Below are positions 1-11,300 of a stretch of DNA of 64,000 nt, in pieces (position 1 is the first letter of the stretch; each line of letters starts with the position of its first letter). Source of the stretch: Romanomermis culicivorax (Eukaryota; Nematoda; Enoplea; Mermithida; Mermithidae). The stretch lies in NCBI GenBank assembly GCA_963922205.1, contig CAWUHX010000090.1, positions 124,001 to 188,000 on the forward strand, read 5' to 3'. The notes beneath the pieces are model-generated. The model did not search any database. It was given only the letters and a program-made list of their open reading frames with translations, and was not told where the DNA came from. Made by a program: the position numbers and the translations under genes.

Positions 1-297
1 TCATACACAAAACAAGATCATATTTTAGAATGGTTTGTATAACTTTGCTGATTAGTAAAAATGTCTGTTTACTAGGATGCCTTTTTTCAGATAACAGCTG
101 AAAGCCCGTACTCCAAGCTAGACTACTCCCTAATGGTTATTTTATAAACACTAAGTACCAAATTGCAGGTCTAGCTCTAGGTGGCACGATTCGTATCAGG
201 ATGTTATTTGCTCATTCAGAGGTGGATGCAGTGGCAGGATGAGGCGGGAGGGGCAGCAGCCCTACCAGATTTCATGCTCAAAAAATAAAATTATCAA

Positions 298-660
298 GGG
301 CTGTCTTGGTCTAGTGGTTATCGCCTCTGACTGTTAGTCTCAAGAACCAGGTTCGATTCTGGTAGCTGGCCAGGCAGACAAGCCTTTCATCCTCTCAGGG
401 TAGATAAATTGTGTAGGTTAGCTTGGAATGCTGCTTGCAGGAATCCACTCAGCCCAGTTAGCATGTTGGCAATAGTGCGGCAAATGGGTAGGTAGCGGAT
501 CAAGTCCTGCTTGTCAGGCAGGTGCCAGCCTGTGGATTGTGGCCTCCATTAGGTGGTAAAAAGCACCCGAAAAGCGCCTCTCATGTAAGGTGGGAACTTG
601 TATGACCACATAGTCCCATAAAGCCTGCCTTTCCGGCTAAAAGAAAATGGGTAGGTGTAC
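298..660 (+). mobile_element. tRNA-derived SINE (SINE-C), near full length
   Basis: The left end reads like a tRNA, with an A-box-like GGTCTAGTGGTTATCGC followed about 40 bp later by a B box, GGTTCGATTCT. A conserved body follows and recurs at 9456-9785 (reversed), 10030-10405, 54828-54985, 57665-58022 (reversed) and 62700-63240. A head with internal pol III promoter boxes plus a dispersed body is the standard SINE plan. The anticodon stem does not pair well, so this is not a functional tRNA gene. Confidence 0.75.
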
Positions 661-3112
661 CTGCAAAAATTAAAAAAAAAATAAAATTATCGAGATTATC
701 AAAATTAGTTAAATGAAAATTATCAGAAATCTGCAAAATTTAATTAAATATTGCAGTCAAAATCTTTTTAATTTTTTTTCCTTCATCTATTGTGGTGTAT
801 TTCTTTGCCAGTTGCGCTAGTTTTGTTCCTTTTCCGTTTTATCATGTTTAAATTTTTAAGTGATGCTGGCTGGATGGACGCAAAATTTAAATAATATGAA
901 ACATGCTTAATTAGAGAGTTTCCAGAAATGGTCACAGATCCCAAATGAAGAAGAGAATGCAGCAATTTTTTCTATAGAAAAGGGATTGTTGAAAGCAAAA
1001 ATCTTTGGCCAAATGAGTGGCTTGATGTGAGAAACACAGATAGACCATCAAACGTGGTCAAAACATTTGTCATGTGCTGATGAATTTTGCCCAACCTCAT
1101 GTAATTTACAACATGTCGATACTTTATGTTTTTTGCCACTTTTTGTTTAAAAGTTACTTACTCTTATTTTTCGTTTTGATCATTATGTTTTACATGCATT
1201 CTTGTGCACATTTTTGTGTTTCGATTCTGTTTCATTTTTGTGTTTTGTTTTCCGTTTTTCGTTACGTTTCTGTTATTTCCAATCCACACATAGACTACAG
1301 TATGTAACCAGTTATTTAGAATTTCCGCCAGATAAGCTCTACGAGCTCATGGCCATAATTGGAGCATTATGTGTAAAAACTAGGGACGTTTTGCAATGCA
1401 AAATGACTAGTTTGGAAATTCTCACTGAAAGATGTTCATATGTTTAACATGGAGAGTGAAACTCGCCCCAATGCTTAACATATTCGAACTGGAAAATGTC
1501 TATGTGACCATAGGCACTTTCTGCACCAATTTCGGCTGCAGAAGTTAGCTTGGGCGTTGTTAGCCGGGCTAAGGGCATACTGTAGGTCTATAAGGTTTTT
1601 AAAAGGGCCTGTTCTGTTAGTTTTGCACTCATTTTTTTGGGCCTTCCAAGTTTTTCCTGCGTTTTTAGCTCTGCCTCTGCATCAGTCAAATTTATATATG
1701 ATTTTATACTGTATTGCACCCACCACCCTACAGTTCACCAATAAATTTGCATACATTTATTGTATCCACTGCATCCCCCGACCAAATCCTATTTATGATT
1801 ATACCATCGCCCCTTCTCCCTAGTTACCTGTCACTGCTCCACCTGTGGATCATTTGCATCGCCTGTCGACCTATTCATCACCCACAGTGCTGACCTAACT
1901 GGATCCCCGTCACCCTCTGTTCCCATCATCCAGGACCTGCAAACTCATGAACCCGTGGATCAACAGGGACCCATCACCCCCACGCCAAACCATACATTAG
2001 AAGAGGACTAGGTAAGTTTTCTCAGGGGATTATTGTTGTTGATGGTGTATTTTGGGGAACCCTTTCCTAAGTCAGTTTTCGCTTGAGATTCCCCTCAGTT
2101 AAAGTAGCCCTTGTACCTCCTGGGTTAGGGCCAAAAAGGGGATTTAGGTTTACAATGGGGTCCCCAAAATTAGGTCATTCCACAAATGACCTTGTCCTTC
2201 GTTCTCACTGAATGGGGCCAGGGATTTGTACCCCTAACCTGGCGGCATTGTCCATTACTCTACAGCAGAACCAAAGGACAGCACCATACTACCCTATAAG
2301 CCCTCCTATAGCCAGTAGTAGCTGGGTCAGGTTCCCCAAGTAGAAAGCGAGCGAGCCACCCAAGGGGGTTAGAGCATGCCACTGACAGTGAGATGGCTGT
2401 ATTTTCTATCAATATGGCATGGATTCCTCCATCAATGTGATTGTCCCAAATTCGTTCAATGTGACATAGCTCTAATTCTACTTAATGTGACACATTAAAA
2501 AATGTTTGTTTGATTTTTCCCAAACGTTTTCATTCTTCTCCATTTGCTCACAAGGATAAATGTGTTAAAATTTAGTTTCAAATTCAAAGTTTAATCACTG
2601 TAAAGATTTTTGCCAATTTCCCAGTTACAACATTCTGAGCTGAATGCTTATTTTCAATGTTGAAATTTTTGAAAAGCTAATCTCGATCAACTCTGAGCAA
2701 AGAAAGATTAACAGTTTACTTTTTATTTATTACTTTTTATTCTTATATTGCATTACTTTTTATTCATCAAGTAATCAATCAATTTTGCCAAAAAACAAAC
2801 GTCTGCTCGATTTTGAGATTTAATCTTTTTGATATTTTTAATTGTTGTCCCTCACCTTTTCAAATTACAAAAAAATATATCAATGCAAATAATTCAACAA
2901 AAACATAAAAATTTAAAAAAAAATTACCACTAACCCCCAAAATAAATTTCTGCGTCTGCCACTAATCTAATCTATGCAAAATTGACCATTGTGCAAAGCA
3001 ACAATGCAACAAGAAAAGTCTGATTTATTATTCTTAGACTTTCCTGTTGTGCTGTGCATCTTGCATCCCCCATATGAATTCATTACTGTCCATTTCGTGT
3101 CTAGTAAATTAA
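661..3112. other. AT-rich intergenic stretch, no gene recognised
   Basis: Open frames here are short and low in complexity. Around 1840-2011 (+) one frame reads as a proline-rich tail ending near TPTPNHTLEED and a stop. It could be the C-terminal relic of a retroelement polyprotein, but no catalytic motif is visible. Around 2220-2400 there is a tRNA-like, GC-richer patch in reverse orientation. Nothing else stands out. Confidence 0.4.
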
Positions 3113-3781
3113 TATTGTAGTGTGTTTCTGTCGATTTAGCATCATTTCGTAATAATTTGTTGATTGTTGAAAGTTTCCCACAGGTACGAACCCTATAACT
3201 GTAGCGGACCATTCTGAGGTATTTACTGTAGTTTTCAGATTCGGTAGGTGGGTATGTGACTTTTATTCATTCTTGTTGTGCCTTCTCTTTTTATGTTATT
3301 GGTGCATATTCTCTCTATTAGTACTGCACACATTTTAGGCCATTATTAGCAGTATTATTTCGTTATTTTTAGTTTTTGTATTTTTCTTCGTAAAAATTAT
3401 GATAGGAGAAGGCACTCCTATTCAGAATTATTAGTTGGATAAGTCTCCACTCAGTCTTTTTTGGGTAAGCATTTGTTGAAGGCCTTCCTGGGTGGCACTG
3501 TAGCTGTCCCACCATTGGCCAATGTCGGGGTAGGTGTAACCATCCCAACCAGGGCTCCACAAAAATGGCCGGGTTCGGGACCCATGGATTGGCTAAAACA
3601 TCAATCCTACAGGTGGAATGTTGTATGTTACCATACAACACATTGAGTGGTATAAAATCTGTGCATTAAAGTCAATCCTGGGTAATCTCTCCTGCCGATT
3701 CTTAAATCTCTTCCAAATCACAGACTAGGACAGGTAACGGCCCAAGGGGTCTTAACCGGTCAACTAATTTCAAACATAACA
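3113..3781 (+). mobile_element. Old LTR of family LTR-A, interrupted by LTR-F
   Basis: The start (TATTGTAGTGTGTTTC) matches the TGTTGTAGTGTG start of the solo LTRs at 39045, 39905 and, reversed, 43460 and 44971. The middle shares the 'tgtagcggaccattct' and 'cctgggtaatctctcctgcc' stretches with the 39905 copy. It ends ...AAACATAACA. No flanking target duplication is left, so it is probably the oldest copy. A 167-bp LTR-F lies inside it. Confidence 0.6.
3474..3640 (+). mobile_element. Short solo LTR (LTR-F, 167 bp) with CATT target duplication
   Basis: Begins TGTTGAAGGCC and ends CATACAACA, so the termini are inverted (TGTTG/CAACA) and of the TG..CA type. It is flanked on both sides by CATT (3470-3473 and 3641-3644). 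A second copy of exactly the same length lies at 14946-15112 with its own duplication. This is the structure of a solo LTR. Confidence 0.75.
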
Positions 3782-4074
3782 CGAGGAAGTCCCCCTACGT
3801 TGTTATTACTATATTATTCTCTTGTGCCAAGAGTTAATCTCGGACAGCCTAGCATTTTTTGCTAGTGGTATTTAGTATGTTCTAGTAGTTTTATGTAAAA
3901 GCCTGCAGGAAGATGATGGAAAAAACCCTGTAAGCCTCATGTTGCAAGTTACGTCTAACCTAGGTTAGGATGCAACTGGAGGTTGTGTTTAGCTGATGGA
4001 GAACTGTTGCATAGTTTTGACGTTTAACAATAAGAAGCTTCACTGTTCAACCTACAGTAACAAGTGCCTTGCAT

Positions 4075-4253
4075 TTTGGATTGCATTTTACATTGCATTT
4101 TGCATTGCATTTTGCATTGCATTTTGCATTGCATGTTGCATTGCATTTTGCATTGCATTTTGCATTGCATTTTGCATTGCATTTTGCATTGCATTTTGCA
4201 TTGCATTTTGCATTGCATTTTGCATTGCATTTTACATTGCATTTTACATTGCC
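4075..4253. repeat. 12-bp tandem repeat (GCATTTTGCATT)n
   Basis: About 15 near-perfect copies of a 12-bp unit. All frames on both strands stay open through it, giving artificial repeat-encoded ORFs. It lies just upstream of the splice acceptor of the small gene at 4313. Confidence 0.95.
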
Positions 4254-4312
4254 AAAAGTCTAAGCTATTCTAGAAATTTTCAAATTAATTTTTTTGCTTT
4301 CACTATTCATAG

Positions 4313-4833
4313 ATACAATGACGATTGTTCTGTCATCAAGTGACGAAAATCAACTTCGAATGGACGAATGTAAACGACAAGCTTTGGATCAAATAACCCA
4401 GACTGACATTGCATATTCCATTTGCTCGCGATTCGGAAACTGCTGTTACCAAAGGTGCCTGCCTATTCCTTATGCTTGGAAATGTCGAGGCAGTTTTAGC
4501 GACCATGATAGTTTTCAATTTGTGACTAATCAGATTTTGTGTAAGTGTCAATTGTGATTTTGTATAAAAGGAATTTTTGATCAATATGGCATAAAAACCT
4601 ATTAAACGGATACAAAAAGATGTGCAGCCGGCTTTTATCACCATGATCAGAAAATGTTCTCCTTAGATGCCTACACACACATCTCCGGACCTAATCTTTT
4701 GTGCACACAATTCGAAACATCATCACGAAAAAAATTTTCATTCAAAGATACCGTCTGGCTTCATTCAGGATTTGAAATGACTTATCTTATTCGAAAATTC
4801 GTCATTCAAAAAAGTGTGTCTTGCTTCGAATGA
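4313..4833 (+). CDS. Two-exon cysteine-rich protein of unknown function (3' part)
   Basis: Exon 1 is 4313-4540. It follows a pyrimidine-rich acceptor (TTTCACTATTCATAG) and ends at a consensus donor GTAAGT. Exon 2 is 4628-4833, after TGTGCAG and ending in TGA. The 86-bp intron joins a phase-1 donor to an exon that begins with two codon bases, so the frame is kept. Exon 1 encodes a cysteine cluster (ICSRFGNCCYQRC, then WKC). Exon 2 encodes GFYHHDQKMFSLDAYTHISG and ends SVSCFE. No family is recognised. Composition and cysteine spacing suggest a secreted or extracellular protein (inference). Upstream exons with the start codon were not found; an in-frame Met lies at 4318 but the exon is open to the acceptor. 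Confidence 0.5.
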
Positions 4834-5292
4834 CGAAATTCCCAGCATTTCGAAGGTAAATGTGCTGGCAGAGATTCTAAAGTAATTCTATTTCAAGATC
4901 AAGATGGAGTCCATGTGGTGATAGAGGCGACTGAAAAACTACAAATGCTTCACAAATTGTTGTGTATGCATTTTATGTTGAATTTCAGGACTTCTATCCT
5001 TTAAAGTAAATAAACAACAGTTTTCATACAGTTTCCATGCACGAAAGTACTCAGAAATGACAAAAAAGGAATATCGGGTCGATCCAACCCTGCACTGGAC
5101 GTTAAGGTTGAGGTAGACGACAACCTCAACCTGGATATCTCCTCTGACCGAACTGTGAGATTTTGATGCAGTATTTTTCCATGTGATTTTCTTTTTGCCA
5201 TGTAAGGACATATTGAAATTCTACAGTGCAGCTTTCAAAGAATAAATTCCATTTTAGGACTGGCATTTCATAAAGTATTTTCTCTCAACTCT
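4834..5292. other. Intergenic, no confident gene
   Basis: Both strands have moderately long open frames around 4940-5210. Neither has recognisable motifs or clear splice sites, so no gene is called. Confidence 0.4.
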
Positions 5293-6030
5293 CATGACCC
5301 GACAATTGAGTGCCGGACAATTGAGCGCCGACAACTGAGCACCAGACAACTGAGCGCCGTGACAACTGAGCGCCGAGACAACTGAGCGCCGAGACAATTG
5401 AGCGCCAGACAACTGAGCACCAGACAACTGAGCGCCGACAACTGAGCGCCGTGGCTTAGGCTTAGGCTTAGGCTTAGGCTTAGGCTTAGGCTTAGGCTTA
5501 GGCTTAGGCTTAGGCTTAGGCTTAGGCTTAGGCTTAGGCTTAGGCTTAGGCTTAGGCTTAGGCTTAGGCTTAGGCTTAGGCTTAGGCTTAGGCTTAGGCT
5601 TAGGCTTAGGCTTAGGCTTAGGCTTAGGCTTAGGCTTAGGCTTAGGCTTAGGCTTAGGCTTAGGCTTAGGCTTAGGCTTAGGCTTAGGCTTAGGCTTAGG
5701 CTTAGGCTTAGGCTTAGGCTTAGGCTTAGGCTTAGGCTTAGGCTTAGGCTTAGGCTTGGGCTTAGGCTTAGGCTTAGGCTTAGGCTTAGGCTTAGGCTTA
5801 GGCTTAGGCTCAGGCTTAGGCTTAGGCTTAGGCCTCAGTAAATGAAAAAAACGCTCAATTATAATGCATTAATTAGTCGGTGCTCAGTTGTCGGCGCTCA
5901 AATGTCTGACGCTCAGGTGTCGGCGCTCAGTTTTCGGCGCTCAGTTGTCACGGCGCTCAATTGTCTGGCGCTCAGTTGTCGGCGCTCAATTGTTGGCGCT
6001 CAATTGTCCGGCGCTCAATTGTCAGTGCAC
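5293..6030. mobile_element. Foldback element FB3 with telomere-repeat centre
   Basis: The left arm (about 5296-5454) is a run of a 14-17 bp unit, GACAACTGAGCGCC with variants. The right arm (about 5878-6030) is the same unit inverted (GGCGCTCAGTTGTC). Between the arms lies a (TTAGGC)n array. The left terminus, CATGACCCGACAATTGAG, is identical to that of the second FB3 copy at 18369. Two copies with the same arms, terminus and type of centre indicate a family rather than a chance palindrome. No coding capacity is visible. Confidence 0.75.
5456..5834 (+). repeat. Interstitial nematode-type telomere array (TTAGGC)n
   Basis: About 63 tandem TTAGGC hexamers with only a few substitutions (for example GGGCTT near 5758 and GGCTCA near 5810). 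TTAGGC is the known nematode telomere repeat. Unique or repeat-arm sequence follows on both sides, so this is internal and not a chromosome end. Confidence 0.95.
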
Positions 6031-6613
6031 CCTCAACTCTTTTCAGAAAAATAGCATGTGTCATTTTTTTGTTATGCACTGTTTTTTACGTGGATCTTTT
6101 CGCTTTTCGTTTCCCTTCCAAGTCTCATTTTCCACTCAAAAATGTCGACAAATGCTTTGTTTATGCTTCTTTTGAGTTGAACATTCTAATATTTCCAAAA
6201 GGAAGGAAAAGTCAAGGAAGGTTAATTTTTTTTTGTGTTATTCTAACAATGCACTTAAAAAATTGTTTTGAAATTATAACCTAAAAGAACAAAGTTTGCA
6301 GAAAGTTTTAGCAACAGACCCCTTGTCTTAGATCTGAAGATACAGAGTATCTTTTGTGCATTTATTCCTGGATAAAATGTCTAACTTTTCAGCCAATTTA
6401 ATTTTTTGCCAAAGGAAAAAACGTTGGCATTCACAAAATTAGAAAAATTTTAGACTGCAAAAGGATTTTATAAAATTAAATCAACATTCACAAATTGGAT
6501 TACTGCATGGAATATTATGGTAATTTCAACTTCAAGTATTGTGCATGAATCTCATTTCAGCACAGTATGACATATTGTCATGACAACGAATAAGTTCTGG
6601 AAAAGTTGATGAT
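6031..6613. other. AT-rich spacer between two foldback elements
   Basis: No gene or repeat is recognised. Homopolymer-rich AT sequence with short frames. Confidence 0.4.
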
Positions 6614-7764
6614 GGTCTATTCCCAAGTGAGCGAATCCCCAATTCAGCGATTACCGTGTGAACGATTCCCAGTTGAGCGATTCCCAAGTGAGTGAATTCC
6701 CAACTCTCCGATTCCAAACGAACGACCAAGAATGCACTAACACTTTCTTCATATTTTCTTTCTTTACCTAACATTTTTCTTTGTATGTATTTCTTTTTTC
6801 CTTTTATTTCTGGGTGTGTTGTTAATCCTTTCGTTTATACATGTTTTAACGTTTTCTTGATTTTAGTTTTTCTTGTCATCTACTTTTTTCTTTTTTGCCT
6901 ATGAAACAACAAACTACAAATTCTAATTTTCAATAAGCATACTATCCCGTATAGTTTTTATACAATTCGGCACGCTCTATTTTCTACATAATTTTACATT
7001 TTGTAATTTTTCTTTATTTTTTTGCATTCAATCTCTCCTGTTTTGTTCCTTTTTCACTTTTTCTTCTTTTTTTTGCTGCTTTCTCTATGTTGCTTCTTCT
7101 TTCTTCTCACTGCCTTCATGTTTTCTTTTTTTAGTGCTTTTCCATCTATTTTCACTTATCTTAATGTCCTCATTTTTGTTTGCGTTTCCTTTCCCTTGAT
7201 GTTTTGTTTGTTTAAGCATTCTTTTTTTTATGTTTTTTATGGAGATTTTCACACTTACAATGATGAAAGACTCAAGCATGTCGAACTGTACTAGAATTAT
7301 ACAGGAGACTACGGTTATTCAAAATGACAACTTGTAATGTGTTGTTTCATGAACAAAAAAGAAAAAAGTACATGACAAGAAAAACAAAAGTAAAAGAAAG
7401 CAGAGACAAAAGATGAAAAGGTCAAAACATACATAGACGAAAGCATTAACAATACACCTAGAAAATGAAAGAAAAAAGAAATACATACAAAGAAAAATGT
7501 TACGTAAAGAAAGAAAATATTCAGAAAGTATTATTACATTCTCGATCGCTCGTTTGGAATCGCCCAATCGAGAATTCGCTCACTTGAAAATTCGCTCAAT
7601 TGGGAATCGCTCACATGAGAATCGCTCAAATGAGAATTCGCTCACTCGGGAATTCGCTCATTTGGGAATCGTTCAATTGGGAATTTGCCAAATTGGAATC
7701 GCTCACTTGGGAATTGCTCACATGGGAATCACTCACTTGGGAATCGCTCACTTGGGAATAGACC
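6614..7764. mobile_element. Foldback element FB2, full-length copy
   Basis: A 1.15-kb imperfect palindrome. Both ends begin GGTCTATTCCCAAGTGAGCG when read inward. Each arm has a minisatellite of 15-17 bp units (GGGAATCGCTCACTT type), then a conserved T-rich stretch (left about 6720-6910, right about 7340-7560 inverted) containing CCAAACGA, TTTCTTTGTATG and GAAACAAC. The centre is T-rich and has no coding signal. Related copies lie at 42845-44300 and 52229-53332. Confidence 0.75.
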
Positions 7765-7887
7765 GTCCAATAGAATAGATCATTCGATGTTTTTTTCCAC
7801 TGAGCCAGACACGTCATGTCCCAGGCAAATGCCATATGATGAAATTTTCTTTTTACAATGGATTGTATAGAATCACATGAATGCAGA

Positions 7888-8363
7888 TCAACCCAAAATG
7901 CTATCTCTGTCATCAGAAACAGAATAAAGAGTATCACTGTCGTTGGAACGCAATTGAGATAAAGATTCTAATGCATCATAGTAGACAGAGTTTGTATAAG
8001 ACCGATCTTCCCAATAATCGTCTTGACCATTCAACCTCAAATATTTCGAGCCTTTCCTAGGCAATAGTAGATGGGCTTGGCTAACGTTATCATCATCGTC
8101 CGAAAGGTACGGTACGCTGCCACCAATTCCATTCCGTGGATTGACCAGTGCAGTTTTGAACGATGAAGGACCATTGCCGCTACTTTTGACCAGCACGGAG
8201 TCGACCGGTTCGTCGCCCTTTGCTCCAAATCTACGGAGTAGTTCACCATGCACAATGCGAGCATAGTCTCGCCGTAGCCTGGGGTAGAGGCACAAGTCCA
8301 AAAGCTCGACCAAGGAGAGCATGCTGGCGCCAAGCCAAAGACCAATACTACCGCCAACATCAC
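7888..8363 (-). CDS. DEG/ENaC last exon: pore, TM2 and cytoplasmic tail
   Basis: Begins after the acceptor GATATAG with two codon bases that complete a Cys codon split from the 10477-10568 exon. It reads DVGGSIGLWLGASMLSLVEL, with the G-A-S selectivity-filter signature and the acidic residue at the TM2 end seen across the family. A tail of about 120 residues follows, with an Asp-rich patch (LSDDDD) and many Ser/Tyr residues. It ends in TGA at 7888-7890. Confidence 0.9.
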
Positions 8364-11300
8364 CTATATCAAAGTAAAATATATCTGCAGCATAAAAATA
8401 TTCAAACAGCTCTCAAGATGAGGTGTGCATTTTGCCAAATTAGGATCCAGATGTCCAAGTCTTTTTTCAATTTTTGTGGGTAGGCCTGCCCATTTTTCCT
8501 ACATGTGGAAATGAAGGCTTTACAGGGATATAGGATCATTTGCCCACCTTATATGAGAGGCGCTCTCCAGCTGCTTTTGTAACATACCTGCTAATGCAGT
8601 ACTGTAAATATATAGCATACTGTATGTGATAAACATTTATTAAATATTATTCATTTTCCTATTTTATCGTCTCGAGGGTGTCTGGGATTCACACCCAAAC
8701 ATTCCTATAAAATTACGTGAAGCACTTTATTTTGATCCGTTCACACCCGGTAGCCCAATTAAGATGCCCCAATTAATTTGCACAGACGGTAGCTGGTCCC
8801 CTAGAACCTACACTAAACCACACACTCCACGGCTACCGTAATCCTCCGTAAAAATCGTAAACAACACCTGCGCACAGTCAAATAAGTAAAAGCCCCGCCA
8901 GACAGTAGCCTCAAGTGCAACGGTAGCGATGGCCCCGCCAAAACGTGTGTATACAGAGAAACCAATACAGGAAGCATGCACAGAAGCACAGAGGTGTAGC
9001 TAAGCCCACCGTAGGAAACAAGCAAGACACGAAAAGCATACCGTACTAGAAAAGTGTTAAAGGGCGTGACTAAGTAAGCATAAAAAGCAAAGCAGGAAGC
9101 GACGATTGGTGGAAGAAGATAGACAGAAGCACGACCTCCCGCGACGCCCAGGGAGTGGCCAAAAACGTCGTATAAAAAGAGAAGCAAAGCATGATTTTGT
9201 GATTATTATAATTCTTCATTTTTCCAAACGGCGCTCGTTTTCGTTTTATATTTGCAAGCAGCCATTTTTACGAAAGCAGTTAAACTGAGGCCCGTTCATT
9301 ATTTGCAAGCGAACGCGACGTTCATTTTTGTTAACTCGACGAATCATGCGATTGTCCAACCCACCGTAATCGTATTATTGTCTCGCCCGTTCCATTATAG
9401 CCGTCTCCGCCATAATGTCCAATAGGTTAAAGTAAAGTGCTTCACAAAATCTGGTCGTTACACTTTTTACAGCCTTGTAGGGGCCACATTCCATAGCCTG
9501 GCGTGCCCCTGACAAGCAGGACTTGTTCCGCAATGTACCTCATAGTGGAATAGGCACACCTCCTCAATCCTGGCACCAATGCCAACATGTTAACTGTGCT
9601 GAGTAGACCTCAGCAAGCAGTGTTCCAAGCTTGCTTACACAATTTATCTACCCCAAAAGGATGAGAGGCTGTGTGTGTCTGGACCAGCTAACAGAAATTC
9701 AATTTCGGGTTACACCCTGAATCGAACCTGGTTCCTGAGACTAGTAGTCAGAGGCAATCATCACTAGACCAAGAGGGCTTTAGGTGCCCAAGCTATTGAA
9801 AAACTGTAAAATTTGTACATAAAATACCAATCTGTACCAGTAACTTTTGTCAAATCCGTATCGTCGGCTTATCAGAGAAGTAGCCCTGAGTGAGGGGCTC
9901 CAATGCTTGACCTTTGGGTTACAAGAATAATTCATTATCCACCATACTAGCCTTGCGACCATACTAGCCTTTTTTGTTAAAAAAAATTTTGGAAAAAAAT
10001 TCAAAATTTTCAGGAATAAAAAAAAGAGAAATGATGGCTGTCTTGATCTAGTGGTTCTGACAATTAGTTTCAGGAACAAAGTCGGATCTCAGATGGAACC
10101 AGGATATTTCTGGTAGCTGTCCCCGGCCAAAACAATCTTTCCTCATTTCGGGGTAGGTAAATTATGCAGGTGAGCTTAGAAAACTGCTTGCGGTGGTCTA
10201 CTCGGCGCAGTAAGCATTTGATGATGATGTGGTGAATAAGGAGGTGGGCCTATTCCATTCGAACAAGTCCTGCCTGTCAGGCAGATGCCAGCCTGGGGAA
10301 TGCGGCCTGCACCAAGCGACAAAAGCACCCAAAGAGCGTCCTTCATTCAAGATGGACACATATAACCCCATGGTCCTGTGAAGCCTGCCTTTCTGGCTAT
10401 AGGAAAACTGGCGCAGGCTGCCAATCCTCGAAGCTTCTTCTAGAAAAATAATGCTCAGAAATCCATCGAAACTTACACAAAAAGCTGAAAAAGTCGTACG
10501 CCCGTTCTTGAGCCGTTTCTTTGACACCCAAATCGCGAAAATAGATGTTGACTAAACCCAAGTTTTCTCTAGAATAAAGAAAAATGAAAAATATCAAGGT
10601 GGGAAAAAACACGAGTGGAGACCGAATTTTACTTCACGCTAGCTGCCTATGTGTTCCATGCTCCAGCTTGCCTACTAGAATTAAGCAGAGCCGTTGAATA
10701 GTCCCACAAAAAGAATTAAGCAGTTACTGTAGTAAAATATTTACATAAATTTCAACTATGCAAATTGTTTTCAGAAACATGTCTTATTAGTTATACAGGC
10801 CCATACAGGGGTACAAAAAACATACCCATGTATAAAACGTAGGCATCAAAGTATACCACCTAAACTGTGCAGGTAGTACAGGGGTGTGGAATACATAGTT
10901 GACAATGTAATACGATTCGAATTCCTATAACGTGTGAGGCAATACGACGGATGTAGAAAGTACGCCCAAAGTTTAACATGTAAAATTCGACTTTGATATA
11001 TTTTCTACACCCTCAGTGTAACGGTTCTCGCACACTGGCTGGTAGCACTGCTCTACCACCGACTGCACAGCCCTGCAACGCCTGAACGAGTGCAGCAGTG
11101 CCCCTCACAAAAATTCAGGTCTGGGGCCATGACTTAGGCGAGAAACATCAAGTCTATGGGTTCAGAGGAAAACGCACGATGGCAGCATTTGCACATCAGG
11201 ACATTCCCCCTAGGGAAGTGTGACACCTTCGTCATAACATCCCTCCCCCTGCTGAGGCAGGCAAGGAACCCTCCGAAACAGCCACCCTGTAATAGTTCTC

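Noticed and set aside
4024..4343. Repeat frames (IAFC, LHCI, MQCK periods)
   Set aside because: Explained by the 12-bp tandem repeat.
5456..5834. A true chromosome end at the TTAGGC array
   Set aside because: Non-telomeric sequence and genes continue on both sides; the array is the centre of a palindrome.
5293..6030. CRISPR-like array from regularly repeated GACAACTGAGCGCC units
   Set aside because: Units are contiguous without unique spacers, they invert across the centre, and the genome is eukaryotic.
8813..9187. 124-codon minus-strand hydrophobic frame
   Set aside because: No family motif and no splice partner; it lies in a channel intron in a GC-richer inserted segment.
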